DNA of 64,000 bases from Phenylobacterium sp. (GTDB lineage: Bacteria; Pseudomonadota; Alphaproteobacteria; Caulobacterales; Caulobacteraceae), in the NCBI GenBank assembly GCA_020402745.1, contig JADBYZ010000019.1, positions 1 through 64,000 of the forward strand. The letters are read 5' to 3'. Below the pieces are notes generated by a model. The model had not been told where the DNA came from, ran no database searches, and saw nothing but the letters and a program-made list of their open reading frames with translations. A program made the translations under genes and the position numbers. Shown one piece after another: positions 31,527-40,835 of the stretch; the stretch's first letter is position 1; each line of letters opens with the position of its first letter.

Positions 31527-31949
31527 ATGCGCCGCGCGCCCGTGATCGCCGCCCTCTCGGCCCTCGCCCTCGCCCTGCCCGCTGTCGCCGAGACCTGGAC
31601 GCCCTACACCGAACCTACGGATACGGGGCTCCAGTGGTCTTACGACGCCGATTACTCCTACCGTGACGCCGGGTCGGGCCGGATCGTGGTCATGACAGCC
31701 ATTGGTAAGGTCGGCGCGACGCCCAGGATGGGCCCTTCCGCCCCCGGCGCCGCAGATGGGGTGGGTTTCGTCTACGCCCTGGACTGCAATGCCAAGAACC
31801 TGATCCCCATGGGCGGCTACTCGCCGAAGAAGCCGCTCGAGATCGCCTCCAACTGGCGGGGCGTCGCCCCCAAGAAGGCGGACGGGGCCGACGATGCGGC
31901 TTTGATGCGCCAGGTCTGCGCGGCGTCGGCATCCCTCCCCACCCGGTAA
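31527..31949 (+). CDS. Hypothetical exported protein
   Basis: A 140-residue protein with a clear signal peptide ([20 protein letters not shown], cleaved near AET) and no recognised domain. The mature part is short and soluble, with [20 protein letters not shown] near its start and two cysteines (ALDCNAKN and RQVCAAS) that could form a disulfide. A surface-entry exclusion or similar small periplasmic fold is possible but not supported. It diverges from groES and has its own ATG with aaggaaa before it. Confidence 0.7.
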   Translation: MRRAPVIAALSALALALPAVAETWTPYTEPTDTGLQWSYDADYSYRDAGSGRIVVMTAIGKVGATPRMGPSAPGAADGVGFVYALDCNAKNLIPMGGYSPKKPLEIASNWRGVAPKKADGADDAALMRQVCAASASLPTR

Positions 31950-31974
31950 ACGAGGGGGATTTTCTCACCGACCG

Positions 31975-31996
31975 GGGCGGCCCGTCAGAGCCGCCC
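31975..31996. terminator. Hairpin between convergent genes
   Basis: gggcggc (31975-31981) and gccgccc (31990-31996) pair perfectly around an 8-base loop, between the exported protein and a convergent acyl-CoA dehydrogenase. Only a short pyrimidine run (tctt) follows on the plus strand; it may serve both genes. Confidence 0.5.
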
Positions 31997-32010
31997 TCTT
32001 CGTAGGATCC

Positions 32011-33309
32011 TCATCGCATGCCCACCGGAACCCGCTCAGCGTCACGCTCGGCGCGGATCTTCATCTGAAGGTCGCCGTACTTCGCCAGTTCCATGCGGGC
32101 GATGGTGCGATTATGGACCTCGTCCGGTCCGTCCGCCAGGCGCAGGGTGCGCTGGCTGGCATAGGCCTTGGCCAGGCCAAAGTCGCTGGTCACCCCGCCG
32201 CCGCCATGGGCCTGGATGGCGTCGTCGATGACCTTGATCGCCATGGTCGGCGCCTGGACCTTGATCATGGCGATCTCCATCCGGGCGACCTTGTTCCCGG
32301 CCTTGTCCATCATGTCCGCCGCCTTGAGGCAGAGCAGGCGGGTCATCTCGATGTCGATACGGGCCCGGGCGATCCGCTCTTCCCAGACCGAGTGCTCGGA
32401 GATGTACTTGCCGAAGGCCTTCCGGGTCATGAGGCGGCGGCACATCTTCTCCAGAGCCACCTCGGCGGCGCCAATGGTGCGCATGCAGTGATGAATGCGG
32501 CCCGGACCCAGGCGGGCCTGACTCATTTCGAAGCCCCGGCCCTCGCCCAGCACCAGGGACTCCGCCACGGGCACGCGGACATTCTCCAGCAGGACCTCGG
32601 CGTGGCCGTGCGGGGCGTCGTCATAGCCGAACACCGGCAGCATGCGCAGGACCTTGATCCCGGGCGTATCCAGGGGGACCAGCACCTGCGACTGCTGGGC
32701 GTGCAGGGCGGCCTCGGAATTGGTCTTCCCCATCACGATGGCGATCTTGCAGCGGGGGTCGCCCACGCCCGACGACCACCATTTGCGGCCATTGATCACA
32801 TAGTGGTCGCCGTCCCGGTCGATGCGGGTCTCGATGTTCGTAGCGTCCGAGGAGGCCACCAGGGGCTCGGTCATCAGGAAGGCCGAGCGGATCTCGCCGC
32901 GCATCAGGGGCGCCAGCCAGCGGTCCTTCTGCTCGCGGGTCCCGAAGCGGTTCAGAACCTCCATGTTTCCGGTGTCCGGCGCCGAGCAGTTGAAGACCTC
33001 GGAGGCGAAGCTCACCCGCCCCATGATCTCGGCGATGGGGGCGTACTCCAGATTGGACAGCTGGACGCCTTCGAAGACGAAGGTGTCATCCACGTGAGGA
33101 TGGCCGGAGTCCGGCGGCATGAACATGTTCCAGAGACCCGCTGCGCGGGCCGTGGCCTTCAAGTCCTCGACGACCGGGATGACCTTCCAGGGATCGCCTT
33201 CGGCCTGCTGGGCCTCGTAGACGGGGACGGCGGGCAGGATGTGGGCGTCCATGAAGTCGCTGACGCGGCGGATGAGCGCCTTCTGGCGGGCGGAGTACTC
33301 AAAATCCAT
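32011..33309 (-). CDS. Acyl-CoA dehydrogenase (432 aa)
   Basis: A longer acyl-CoA dehydrogenase of 432 residues. Family segments are [31 protein letters not shown], the lid [15 protein letters not shown], the [12 protein letters not shown] helix, and the C-terminal [20 protein letters not shown] and [15 protein letters not shown]. The last motif and the length match the group often annotated as acyl-CoA dehydrogenase ACAD10/11-like. It stands alone, divergent from the GNAT gene. Substrate unknown. Confidence 0.9.
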   Translation of the reverse strand: MDFEYSARQKALIRRVSDFMDAHILPAVPVYEAQQAEGDPWKVIPVVEDLKATARAAGLWNMFMPPDSGHPHVDDTFVFEGVQLSNLEYAPIAEIMGRVSFASEVFNCSAPDTGNMEVLNRFGTREQKDRWLAPLMRGEIRSAFLMTEPLVASSDATNIETRIDRDGDHYVINGRKWWSSGVGDPRCKIAIVMGKTNSEAALHAQQSQVLVPLDTPGIKVLRMLPVFGYDDAPHGHAEVLLENVRVPVAESLVLGEGRGFEMSQARLGPGRIHHCMRTIGAAEVALEKMCRRLMTRKAFGKYISEHSVWEERIARARIDIEMTRLLCLKAADMMDKAGNKVARMEIAMIKVQAPTMAIKVIDDAIQAHGGGGVTSDFGLAKAYASQRTLRLADGPDEVHNRTIARMELAKYGDLQMKIRAERDAERVPVGMR

Positions 33310-33445
33310 GGCGGTCGCCTTTTCTTCAAGCGCCCGCCGAAGCGCCGGGGGTCGCCTTGCCGAAAGTCCAAGCTTGAGGGCTCAGCGTCCTTGATCTGGC
33401 TCAACCGGGGCTGGTCAATCCGGCAACAGCGCGCCAGCATGGGGC

Positions 33446-34048
33446 ATGGTCCCGGACTTTCCCCATCGCCCGCTCGCCAACGCCTTCGTGACCCTTGAGC
33501 CCCTGTCGGAGGTCCACCGGGAGCCGCTGCGCGCCGCCTGCGCCGCCGATCCGGAGATCTGGGAGGCCCAATACTCGCTCTCCCTCCTGGGCGAACACTT
33601 CGACCGATTCTGGACAGAGATGCGGCCCGCCGCCGCCGCCTCAGGCGCCTGGAGACACTTTGCGGTGATGAGCGGCGGCCGTTGTGTCGGGATCACGGCC
33701 TTTCTCAAGATCGACCCGGCCAACGCCGCCCTCGAGATCGGCCTGACCTACTACACGCCCGACGCGCGGGGCGGACCGGTCAATCCCGCCGCCAAGCGGC
33801 TCCTTCTCGGCGAGGCCTTCGACGCCGGCTTCGGCAGGGTCCAGTTCCACGTGGACGAGACCAACGCCCGGTCCCGCGCCGCCGTCCTGAAGCTGGGAGC
33901 CACCTTCGAGGGGATACAGCGCTGGGACCGGATCGTCTGGACCGGCCGCCGACGCAGCACGGCGGTCTACTCCGTCATCGCCCCCGAATGGCCCGCCGTA
34001 CGCGAGGGCCTGGACCGGCGGCTCGCCGCCTTCGGGCCCGGGGCCTGA
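33446..34048 (+). CDS. GNAT family N-acetyltransferase, RimJ/RimL-like
   Basis: A 200-residue acetyl-CoA-dependent acyltransferase. The segments FVTLEPLSEVHREPL, CVGITAFLKIDPANAALEIG, YYTPDARGGPVNPAAKRLLL (acetyl-CoA pyrophosphate loop region) and VDETNARSRAAVLKLGATFE follow the RimJ/RimL pattern, whose members acetylate N-termini or small amines. The acceptor is not predictable. It converges on a broken SDR gene 16 bases away. Confidence 0.85.
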   Translation: MVPDFPHRPLANAFVTLEPLSEVHREPLRAACAADPEIWEAQYSLSLLGEHFDRFWTEMRPAAAASGAWRHFAVMSGGRCVGITAFLKIDPANAALEIGLTYYTPDARGGPVNPAAKRLLLGEAFDAGFGRVQFHVDETNARSRAAVLKLGATFEGIQRWDRIVWTGRRRSTAVYSVIAPEWPAVREGLDRRLAAFGPGA

Positions 34049-34064
34049 AGGTGGCGGGGCAGGA

Positions 34065-34943
34065 TCAGCGGACCGGCGCAGTCCGGGTCTGGCTCTCCGC
34101 GAAGAAGACCTGGGCGGCATGCTCCGCCACCTCCTGGGCTGTGTAGGGCCGGCCCGGCTGGAAGCCCTCCGTCTCCAGCATCTTGATCTCGCGCACGCCG
34201 CGGGAAGAGACCCCCAACACCTTGCCGGTGTGGTCGGCCGCCAGGTCCGAGACCATGTAGAGCACGCCTGGCGCCACGTTCTCGGGCAGGCTCAGCGGAT
34301 CCGGCTCGCGGCCGGCGCGACCTGGCAGGTCGGAGGTCATGCGGGTGTAGGCGCCGGGCGCCAGGCCCATGACCCGGATGCCGTACTTGCGGCCCTCGAT
34401 GGCCAGGACGCGCATGAAGCCATAGATGCCCGCCTTGGCCGCCCCATAGTTCGACTGGCCGAAGTTGCCATAGAGGCCCGACGTCGAGCTGGTCATGACG
34501 ATGACCCCGGGGCGACCATTGTCCTTCAGCCACTTCCAGACCGGCAGGGTGCAGCAGTAGGTCCCCTTCAGGTGGACCTTCACCACCAGGTCCCAGTCCG
34601 CTTCGGTGGTGTTGGCGAAGGACTTGTCGCGCAGGATGCCGGCGTTGCAGACGAGGATGTCGGCCTGGCCGAAGGCGTCCAGGGCGGTCTACAGGATGTT
34701 CTCGCCGCCCGCCAGGGTCGAAACGTCGTCGCCGTTGGCCACCGCCCTGCCGCCCTCGGCGAGGATCTCGTTGACCACCTTCTGCGCCGCGCTGACCGAG
34801 CCGTCCCCCGATCCATCACGGGCGCCGCCCAGATCATTGGCAACCACGGCGGCCCCTTCCCGCGCGAAGAGCCGGGCGTAGGCCTCTCCGAGCCCGCCGC
34901 CCGCGCCTGTGATGATGGCCACCTTACCGTCGAGCAGTCCCAT
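34065..34943 (-). pseudogene. Short-chain dehydrogenase gene interrupted by an in-frame amber codon
   Basis: The reading frame from ATG 34943 encodes an SDR of about 292 residues, but codon 85 is TAG (34691-34689). Before it are the Rossmann motif TGAGGGLGEAYARLFAREGA and the NDLGGARDGSG segment. After it, in the same frame, come VCNAGILRDKSF (NAG motif), IVMTSSTSG (catalytic Ser) and NYGAAKAG (Tyr and Lys), then a normal end. Nothing else is damaged, so the change is recent, or it is a sequence error, or the codon is read through. A single C-to-T change from CAG (Gln) would explain it. The protein resembles the dehydrogenase part of peroxisomal multifunctional enzyme type 2, so it fits lipid beta-oxidation. 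Confidence 0.85.
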
Positions 34944-35106
34944 GGTGCGTCTCCCTAAGGTTTTCTGAAGAGCCCACTTTCCAACCGGTCCGAGGGGGAG
35001 TCGAGTCCGGGTCGGCGCCCTGCTTTCCGACTCCACAAGCGTCCCGGTTGGAGTAGGCTCCCGGGACAGCCAGCGCACCAGACGCTGGCGACGGGGGGAA
35101 AACGCC

Positions 35107-36570
35107 GTGTCCGCAAACCTACCAGCCGGCGAGGCCCATGGGCCGGGCGCCGTCGTCGATTCCCCCATTGCCGCTGAACTTGCCGGAGATGGCCGCATGA
35201 ACCGCGGGGCGGTCGCCTGGTCGCTCTTCGAGGGCGCCCGCAACCCCTATGTTGTCCTGGTCACCATCTACATCTTCGCCCCCTACATCGCCTCGGTGAT
35301 GATCGGCGATCCCGTGAAGGGCCAGGCGGTGATCTCCCAGTGGAGCCAGTATTCGGGCTGGATCATCATGGCCACTGCGCCCTTTCTGGGGGCCTCCATC
35401 GACCAGCTGGGCGGCCGCAAGCTCTGGCTGGGCCTGGTGGTCGCCGCCATGGTCCCGATGATGGCGGCGCTCTGGTGGGCCAAACCGGATGGGTCAGGCC
35501 TGTCGGTCACTGTCACCATGCTGCTCATCACCCTGATCGGCCTGGGCTTCGCCTTCTCTGAGGTGCTCCACAATTCTCTGCTCATCCGGGCGGCGGGCAT
35601 GCGGGCGGCGCACAAGGCCTCCGGTCTTGCTCTCGCCCTGGGCAATGGCATCTCCGTCCTGGCCCTGGCCTTCACCGCCTGGGCCTTCGCCCTTCCCGGC
35701 CGGGTCGACTGGGCCTGGGTGCCCAAGGCGCCCCTCTTCGGCCTGGACACCGCCGCCCATGAGCACGAGCGGATCGTCGCCCTCATGGCGGCGGGCATCT
35801 TCGCGATCGGCGCCCTTCCCCTGTTCCTCTTCACGCCAGACGCGCCGCGGACGGAAATCCCCGTTCTGCGAGCCTTCCGGAACGGGGCCCGCCAGCTCTG
35901 GGAGATGCTCGCCACTGTCCGCAACTACCGGGATGCGGCCATCTATCTTGTCAGCCGGATGGCCTTCGTCGACGGCATGAACGCCATTCTCATCTACGCC
36001 GGCGTCTACGCGGTCGGCGTCATGAAGTGGCAGGCCCTTGAGATGTTGGCCTACGGAATTCTGCTTTCCGTTCTGGCCGTCCTGGGCGGCTTCACCGGGC
36101 GCTGGATGGACGCCGCCCTTGGCCCCAAGAACGCCCTGCGGGTGGCCATCTTCATGTCTATCCTCGGCATTGTCGCCATGCTGGGCATGTCGCCGACGCG
36201 GATTCTCTTCTTCTGGACCTTCGATCCCTCGGCCTACCCGCCGGTATGGGAGGGTCCGGTCTTCCGCACCCTGCCCGAGGTGATTTTCCTGCTGATTGGC
36301 TTTGTGAACGCTGTCTTCATCACCGCCCAGTACGCCTCGGCGCGCACCATGCTGACCCGGCTGACCCCCCCGGACAAGACGGGAGCCTTCTTCGGCGTCT
36401 ACGCCCTCTCCGGCGTCGCCACCGGCTGGCTGGGCCCCATGATGGTGAACTTCGGCACCAATCTGACCCGAACACAACAGGGGGGTTTCGCTACGGTTAT
36501 CATTCTGCTGGTCGCTGGCCTGATCGGGCTCGGATTTGTCCGGGGCGGGGGGAAAACTCTCGAGGTCTGA
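35107..36570 (+). CDS. MFS transporter (Atg22/UMF1-like)
   Basis: An inner-membrane carrier of 487 residues with about 12 helices. The N-terminal WSLFEGARNPYVVLVTIYIF resembles the UMF1/Atg22 group, and the loops DQLGGRKLWLGL and GRWMDAALGPKNALRV link helices as in MFS proteins. The last third, RTMLTRLTPPDKTGAFFGVY, is also typical of this group. Substrate unknown; yeast Atg22 exports amino acids from the vacuole. The start is GTG 35107 after ggggggaaaa; an internal Met at about residue 31 is an alternative. It diverges from the broken SDR gene. Confidence 0.83.
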   Translation: MSANLPAGEAHGPGAVVDSPIAAELAGDGRMNRGAVAWSLFEGARNPYVVLVTIYIFAPYIASVMIGDPVKGQAVISQWSQYSGWIIMATAPFLGASIDQLGGRKLWLGLVVAAMVPMMAALWWAKPDGSGLSVTVTMLLITLIGLGFAFSEVLHNSLLIRAAGMRAAHKASGLALALGNGISVLALAFTAWAFALPGRVDWAWVPKAPLFGLDTAAHEHERIVALMAAGIFAIGALPLFLFTPDAPRTEIPVLRAFRNGARQLWEMLATVRNYRDAAIYLVSRMAFVDGMNAILIYAGVYAVGVMKWQALEMLAYGILLSVLAVLGGFTGRWMDAALGPKNALRVAIFMSILGIVAMLGMSPTRILFFWTFDPSAYPPVWEGPVFRTLPEVIFLLIGFVNAVFITAQYASARTMLTRLTPPDKTGAFFGVYALSGVATGWLGPMMVNFGTNLTRTQQGGFATVIILLVAGLIGLGFVRGGGKTLEV

Positions 36571-36652
36571 TGTTTTATCCGCGGTAATTTTTACTGTTAA
36601 CTATATCTGTAAACCTTATTGCGCGAACTCTTGTTGGCTGTTTTACATAGAA

Positions 36653-36667
36653 TTTACTTCTCGTTAA
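36653..36667 (+). promoter_or_regulatory. Candidate CtrA box
   Basis: TTTA at 36653 and TTAA at 36664 are 7 bases apart, one mismatch from the CtrA site TTAA-N7-TTAA. A weaker candidate, TTAA-N7-TGTA, is at 36597-36611. Both lie in an AT-rich tract (36571-36680) that stands out from the GC-rich surroundings, in front of a Flp-like gene; pilin genes of Caulobacter are CtrA-dependent. Confidence 0.35.
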
Positions 36668-36764
36668 CTTATCCCGGACAAGTGTGATCGCGAGTGCGCG
36701 GGGAAGCTGAAAGGCTCAAACGGGGCGTGGGGACTCCCGCCCTCCCGTGACACGGGAGAACAGA

Positions 36765-36935
36765 ATGTCCAGGTTGCTCGCCAGGGTCCTCCGGCAGGAG
36801 GCCTCTGCACCGGTTGTCGAATACGGGGTCGTCGCGGCCCTGGTCGCGGCTGTGCTTCTGGCGGCCGCCAGCCTCAGCCCGGCCCGCCAGCCGAGCCCGG
36901 ACCCGCCGCCGTCCCTTCGCGCCGATCCTCACTGA
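36765..36935 (+). CDS. Small Flp-like (type IVb pilin-like) peptide
   Basis: A 56-residue peptide with a short basic leader (MSRLLARVLRQEASA), then PVVEYGVVAALVAAVLLAAAS, which resembles the Flp pilin core (IEYGLIAALIA) with its Glu-Tyr pair and hydrophobic helix, and a short proline-rich tail. Prepilin peptidase would cut just before the helix, although the usual glycine is Ala or Ser here. No pilus assembly genes are near, so it is an orphan. ATG 36765 is preferred because ggaga lies just before it. Short proteins carry less evidence, so this is moderate. Confidence 0.55.
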   Translation: MSRLLARVLRQEASAPVVEYGVVAALVAAVLLAAASLSPARQPSPDPPPSLRADPH

Positions 36936-37020
36936 TTCCCGCGCCGCCCGCCGCCCGTTGCGGCCGGGAGCGCTTTGGCCCAAATGACCCCCAGGGCCCG
37001 TGAGGGGCGAAACCGGGGAC

Positions 37021-38406
37021 ATGATGATGGCCGTCACTTACACGCCTGAAGCCGGGGAGACGCCCGTTCCGCTCATCGCCCTCTGCGAGGAGGACCTGTC
37101 CGCCTGGCGCGAAGACGCCTCGCCCCTGGAGCAGGGACTTGCGGGCGCGGACTTCCGGGCCCGGCCGGGCCAGGTGGTCATCGTCCCGGGGCCAGACGGG
37201 AAGCCGGCCCGGATTCTGCTCGGACTCGGCGCCTCGCCCGGCGAAGCTTCCGCCTTCCGGACCCTCGCCGGGCGCCTGCCGCCGGGCGAGTTCCGGCTGG
37301 AAGGCCGGCCCAGCGGCCTGGAGCCGACAGATGCGGCCCTGGCCTTCGCCCTGGGCCTCTACCGCTTCGAGCGTTACCGGCGCCGAGAAACCGCGCCTCC
37401 GCAGCTGTTCGTCCCGGGCGCCGATGTGGCCGAGGTCGAAAGCCTGGCGGAGGCCTGCGCCCTCGCCCGGGACCTGATCAACACGCCCGCCAACGATCTG
37501 GGGCCGGCCGAGCTCGAGGGGGCGGCCCGAGAGCTGGCGGGCCGCTTCGGCGCAGGGATCGAGGTGATCGCCGGGGACGAGCTCCTGGCGAAGGGGTATC
37601 CCGCCGTTCACGCGGTGGGGCGGGCGGCGGCCCCCGGCCGGGAGCCGCGGATGATCGAGATCACCTGGGGCGAGGCAGGGCGACCGGGGCTCGTCCTCGT
37701 CGGCAAGGGCGTGATGTTCGACACCGGAGGCCTCGACCTCAAGCCCTCCGCCGGCATGCGGCTGATGAAGAAGGACATGGGCGGGGCGGCGCATGTCCTG
37801 GCCCTGGGCGCCATGGTCATGGAGGCCCGCCTGCCGGTGCGGCTCTCCATCCTGGTTCCGACCGTGGAGAACGCCGTCAGCGGCGACGCCATGCGTCCCG
37901 GCGACGTCCTGGCCACGCGCAAAGGCCTGAGCGTCGAGGTCGGGAACACCGACGCCGAGGGACGCCTGATCCTCGCCGACGCCCTCACCCGGGCCTCGGA
38001 GCTCTCCCCTGACCTCACCCTCGACCTGGCCACCCTGACCGGCGCCGCCCGGGTCGCCCTGGGGCCCCAGTTGCCGCCCTTCTTCACAGACGATGACGAC
38101 CTCGCCGCCGCCATCGAGGCGGGCGCGCGCAAGGCTTCCGATCCGGTCTGGCGGCTCCCCCTGTGGAAGGGGTACCTGCCCTCCCTGGAGACTGAGATCG
38201 CCGACCTCAAGAACGACCCGGACGCCTGGGCCCAGGCGGGCGCCATGACTGCGGCCCTCTTCCTGCAGAAGTTCGCCCCCGCCGGCGCCTGGGCCCATTT
38301 CGACATCTTCGCCTGGAACCCGCGGGCCCAGCCCGGATACCCGGCCGGCGGGGAGGCCCAGGCCATCCGGGGGCTCTTCGCCATGCTGAAGGCCCGTTAC
38401 GCGTGA
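37021..38406 (+). CDS. pepA: Leucyl aminopeptidase (M17)
   Basis: Two-metal aminopeptidase of peptide turnover, a cytoplasmic hexamer in this family. The 461-residue protein has the catalytic domain motifs LVGKGVMFDTGGLDLKPS, the metal signature VGNTDAEGRLILADAL, MKKDMGGAAHVLALG, and the bicarbonate/active-site arginine in the NTDAEGR loop. The N-terminal domain is shorter than in E. coli PepA. Of the three adjacent Met codons the first, 37021, is used; an upstream GTG has no support. Its stop overlaps the start of the NlpC/P60 gene (GTGA), so the two are coupled. Confidence 0.92.
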   Translation: MMMAVTYTPEAGETPVPLIALCEEDLSAWREDASPLEQGLAGADFRARPGQVVIVPGPDGKPARILLGLGASPGEASAFRTLAGRLPPGEFRLEGRPSGLEPTDAALAFALGLYRFERYRRRETAPPQLFVPGADVAEVESLAEACALARDLINTPANDLGPAELEGAARELAGRFGAGIEVIAGDELLAKGYPAVHAVGRAAAPGREPRMIEITWGEAGRPGLVLVGKGVMFDTGGLDLKPSAGMRLMKKDMGGAAHVLALGAMVMEARLPVRLSILVPTVENAVSGDAMRPGDVLATRKGLSVEVGNTDAEGRLILADALTRASELSPDLTLDLATLTGAARVALGPQLPPFFTDDDDLAAAIEAGARKASDPVWRLPLWKGYLPSLETEIADLKNDPDAWAQAGAMTAALFLQKFAPAGAWAHFDIFAWNPRAQPGYPAGGEAQAIRGLFAMLKARYA

Positions 38407-39263
38407 GGCCCGACCCCCGCCTCACCCTCGCCCGGCCGGACCTCGCCGCCGGCGACCTTGAGGGCCGCCTGGACGCCCGGCGGTTCGCGCGCCCCCGCCG
38501 GATGCAGGTCGTCGTACCCGCTGCGGCCATCCGCCGCGAACCCCGACCGGACGCAGAGCAGCTGGACCAGGTGCTGCTGGGGGAGCGCTTCGATGTCCTG
38601 GAGACCCGCGACGGGTACGCCTGGGGGCAGGCGGTGCGGGACGGGTATGTCGGACACCTGGCCTTCGGCGCCCTGGTTCCGGAAGGCGCGCCGCCGACAC
38701 ATTGGGTCAGGGTTCCCCTGACCTACGGGTTCGAAGCCCCGACCATCAAGTCGCGACCCACGGGCCCGATCTCCCTGAACAGCCTGGTGACCGTCACGGC
38801 CCGGGAGGGACGACTGGTGCAGTGCGACGCGGGCTTCTGGCTCCCGGAGTCCCACCTGTCGTCCCTGGGCGACGTCGCCGGCGACCCCGCCGGGATCGCC
38901 GAGGCGCACCTCGGCGCCGCCTACCTCTGGGGCGGACGGGAGGGATGCGGGATCGACTGCTCAGGCCTTATCCTCCAGGCGCTCCTCGCCTGTGGCCGCG
39001 CTTGCCCGCGGGACTCAGACCTGCAGCAGACCCTTGGCGCGCCCGTGGCGGCGGGGGATCTGGAACGGGGGGATCTGGTCTTCTGGAAGGGTCATGTGGC
39101 CATCCTTGTAGACGGCGCCCAGATCATCCACGCCAACGCCCATCACATGGCGGTGGCGCAGGAGCCCCTGAGGGAGGCGATCGAGAGAATTCGCAGTTCG
39201 GGCGGCGGCGACCCTACCGCCTACAGGCGACCCCTGGCGCGGACCCGACCGGGTCCGGCCTGA
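38403..39263 (+). CDS. NlpC/P60 family cell-wall peptidase with N-terminal SH3-like domains
   Basis: A 286-residue enzyme. The N-terminal half carries two SH3-like segments (VVVPAAAIRREPRPDAEQLDQ with LGERFDVLETRDGYAWGQA). The C-terminal NlpC/P60 domain has the catalytic Cys186 in GIDCSGL and His231 in KGHVAIL, with His243 in IIHANAH, so the triad is intact. It would hydrolyse gamma-D-Glu-diaminopimelate bonds in murein peptides. No signal peptide is seen, so it probably works in the cytoplasm on recycled murein peptides, alongside the aminopeptidase with which it is translationally coupled (GTG start). Confidence 0.9.
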   Translation: MRPDPRLTLARPDLAAGDLEGRLDARRFARPRRMQVVVPAAAIRREPRPDAEQLDQVLLGERFDVLETRDGYAWGQAVRDGYVGHLAFGALVPEGAPPTHWVRVPLTYGFEAPTIKSRPTGPISLNSLVTVTAREGRLVQCDAGFWLPESHLSSLGDVAGDPAGIAEAHLGAAYLWGGREGCGIDCSGLILQALLACGRACPRDSDLQQTLGAPVAAGDLERGDLVFWKGHVAILVDGAQIIHANAHHMAVAQEPLREAIERIRSSGGGDPTAYRRPLARTRPGPA

Positions 39264-39282
39264 GCCTGACCGACCGCAGTAA

Positions 39283-39921
39283 TCAGGCCGCGGGCTTGGC
39301 GGCGGGATCCGCCGCAGGAGCCGCATCGGCAGGTGCGGCGGCCTCGGCGGGAGCCGCTGCAGGCGCCGCCGCCGCGGGGTTCGGAGCCGGCAGGGGCAGG
39401 CTGCCGCCCTGAGCGCGCAGGTAGGCAATCATGTTGACCCGGTCCTCGGACTTCTTGAGGCCGACGAAGGACATCTTGGTGCCCGGAACATACTTCTGGG
39501 GCGCCCTCAGGTACTCGTAGAGTTGAAGGTCGTCCCAGACGGCCTGCTTGGCTCCAAATTCCGTCATGGCCGCTGAATAGGCGTAGCCGGCGTGCGTCCC
39601 GGGCTTAAGACCGACAACGCCCCAGAGGTTGGGGCCAATGCCGTTGGCGCCGCCATTGGCGATGTTGTGGCAGGCCTGGCACTTGGCGAAGACGGCCTCG
39701 CCGGCCTTTACGTCGGCGATTGGAAGAACGGTCCCGAAATCAGGAATCACCTCGGCGACGGCCGCCTCGCCGCCACCTTCAACGGTCGCCTCGATCAGAT
39801 AGCCGGGCTTCTCCGGCGCCTCGACATTGAAGAGCCCCGTCGTGACTTCCCGAAGCCCGACGATGGCCAGGGCCGTCGCGAGCCCGGCGCCGGCGATCAT
39901 GTTAAAGTTCAGATTGCTCAT
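39283..39921 (-). CDS. Membrane-anchored class I cytochrome c (CycM-like)
   Basis: A 212-residue electron carrier. An N-terminal helix (residues 8-25, MIAGAGLATALAIVGLREV) anchors it, then comes the haem domain with CQACH at 81-85 and the axial methionine M150 in GTKMSFVGL. The family (CycM, c552) passes electrons from the bc1 complex to the aa3-type oxidase. A low-complexity Ala/Pro tail of about 35 residues follows the haem domain, which is not usual. Start 39921 (MSNLNFNMIAG) is chosen over the upstream frame. It diverges from kdsB. Confidence 0.9.
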   Translation of the reverse strand: MSNLNFNMIAGAGLATALAIVGLREVTTGLFNVEAPEKPGYLIEATVEGGGEAAVAEVIPDFGTVLPIADVKAGEAVFAKCQACHNIANGGANGIGPNLWGVVGLKPGTHAGYAYSAAMTEFGAKQAVWDDLQLYEYLRAPQKYVPGTKMSFVGLKKSEDRVNMIAYLRAQGGSLPLPAPNPAAAAPAAAPAEAAAPADAAPAADPAAKPAA

Positions 39922-40088
39922 CGTCCCGAAACCGATTCTTTTCGGGACCGAAGCCCCGCCACCCAAAACCTGCAAGGCCGACTGAAGGCCCTGCGGAACC
40001 GGAGATTCCCGGCCCCTTATTGCGTTGGCGTCTCTTACACGCTACCGGCGCTCGCGCAACCGCGCAGATGGCTCCAGGCCTCAGCTTC

Positions 40089-40835
40089 ATGACTCCGATC
40101 CTCCTCATCCCGGCGCGAATGGCCGCGACCCGACTGCCCGGCAAACCCCTGGCGGACATCGGCGGCCTGCCGATGATTGTCCGAGTCCTGCGCCAGGCCG
40201 AGGCCGCCGGTATCGGCCCGGTGGCCGTGGCGGCGGGAGACGCCGAGATCGTCCAGGCGGTCGAGGCGGCCGGAGGGCGCGCCGTCCTGACCGATCCGGA
40301 CCTGCCGTCCGGGTCAGATCGCATCCTGGCCGCCCTGGGCGCACTTGACCCGGAGGGCCGCCACAACGTGGTGATCAATCTCCAGGGCGACATCCCCTTC
40401 ATCGCCCCGGAGGCGATCCGCGCCTGCGCCGACCTCCTCGACCAGCGACCCGAGGCTGACATCTCCACCGTCATGGTCGCCGAGGCGGGCCCCGAGGACC
40501 GGACCAACCCGGACATGCCCAAGGTGGTCGCGGCCATGGACCCGGACGGACGGTCCGGCCGGGCCCTTTACTTCACCCGATCGGTGCTTTTCGGCGAAGG
40601 TCCGGTCTGGATCCATCACGGAATCTACGGCTACCGGCGTGAGGCGATTCAGCAGTTCACCGCCGCCCCGCCCTCTCCCCTGGAGCGCCGCGAGCGGCTC
40701 GAGCAGCTTCGGGCGCTGGAGCTGGGCATGACGATCTGGTCAGCCGTACTGGACGAGGCGCCCGTCTCGGTAGACAACCCCGCCGACCTGGAACGCGCCC
40801 GCGCCCACGCCCGGAGCCTTGGAGCCCCCGCATGA
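40089..40835 (+). CDS. kdsB: 3-deoxy-manno-octulosonate cytidylyltransferase
   Basis: Activates KDO as CMP-KDO for lipopolysaccharide core synthesis. The 248-residue protein has the N-terminal PARMAATRLPGKPLADIGG, TDPDLPSGSDRILAAL, the metal-binding VINLQGDIPFIAPE, and HHGIYGYRREAI, all typical of KdsB. The start is ATG 40089. The stop overlaps the pheA start (ATGA), the order seen in Caulobacterales, where the two genes are coupled. Confidence 0.94.
   Translation: MTPILLIPARMAATRLPGKPLADIGGLPMIVRVLRQAEAAGIGPVAVAAGDAEIVQAVEAAGGRAVLTDPDLPSGSDRILAALGALDPEGRHNVVINLQGDIPFIAPEAIRACADLLDQRPEADISTVMVAEAGPEDRTNPDMPKVVAAMDPDGRSGRALYFTRSVLFGEGPVWIHHGIYGYRREAIQQFTAAPPSPLERRERLEQLRALELGMTIWSAVLDEAPVSVDNPADLERARAHARSLGAPA

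Noticed and set aside
38725-38745. A tRNA-like ggttcgaagcc stretch
   Set aside because: It lies inside the NlpC/P60 coding region (YGFEAP), and no cloverleaf arms or acceptor stem surround it.
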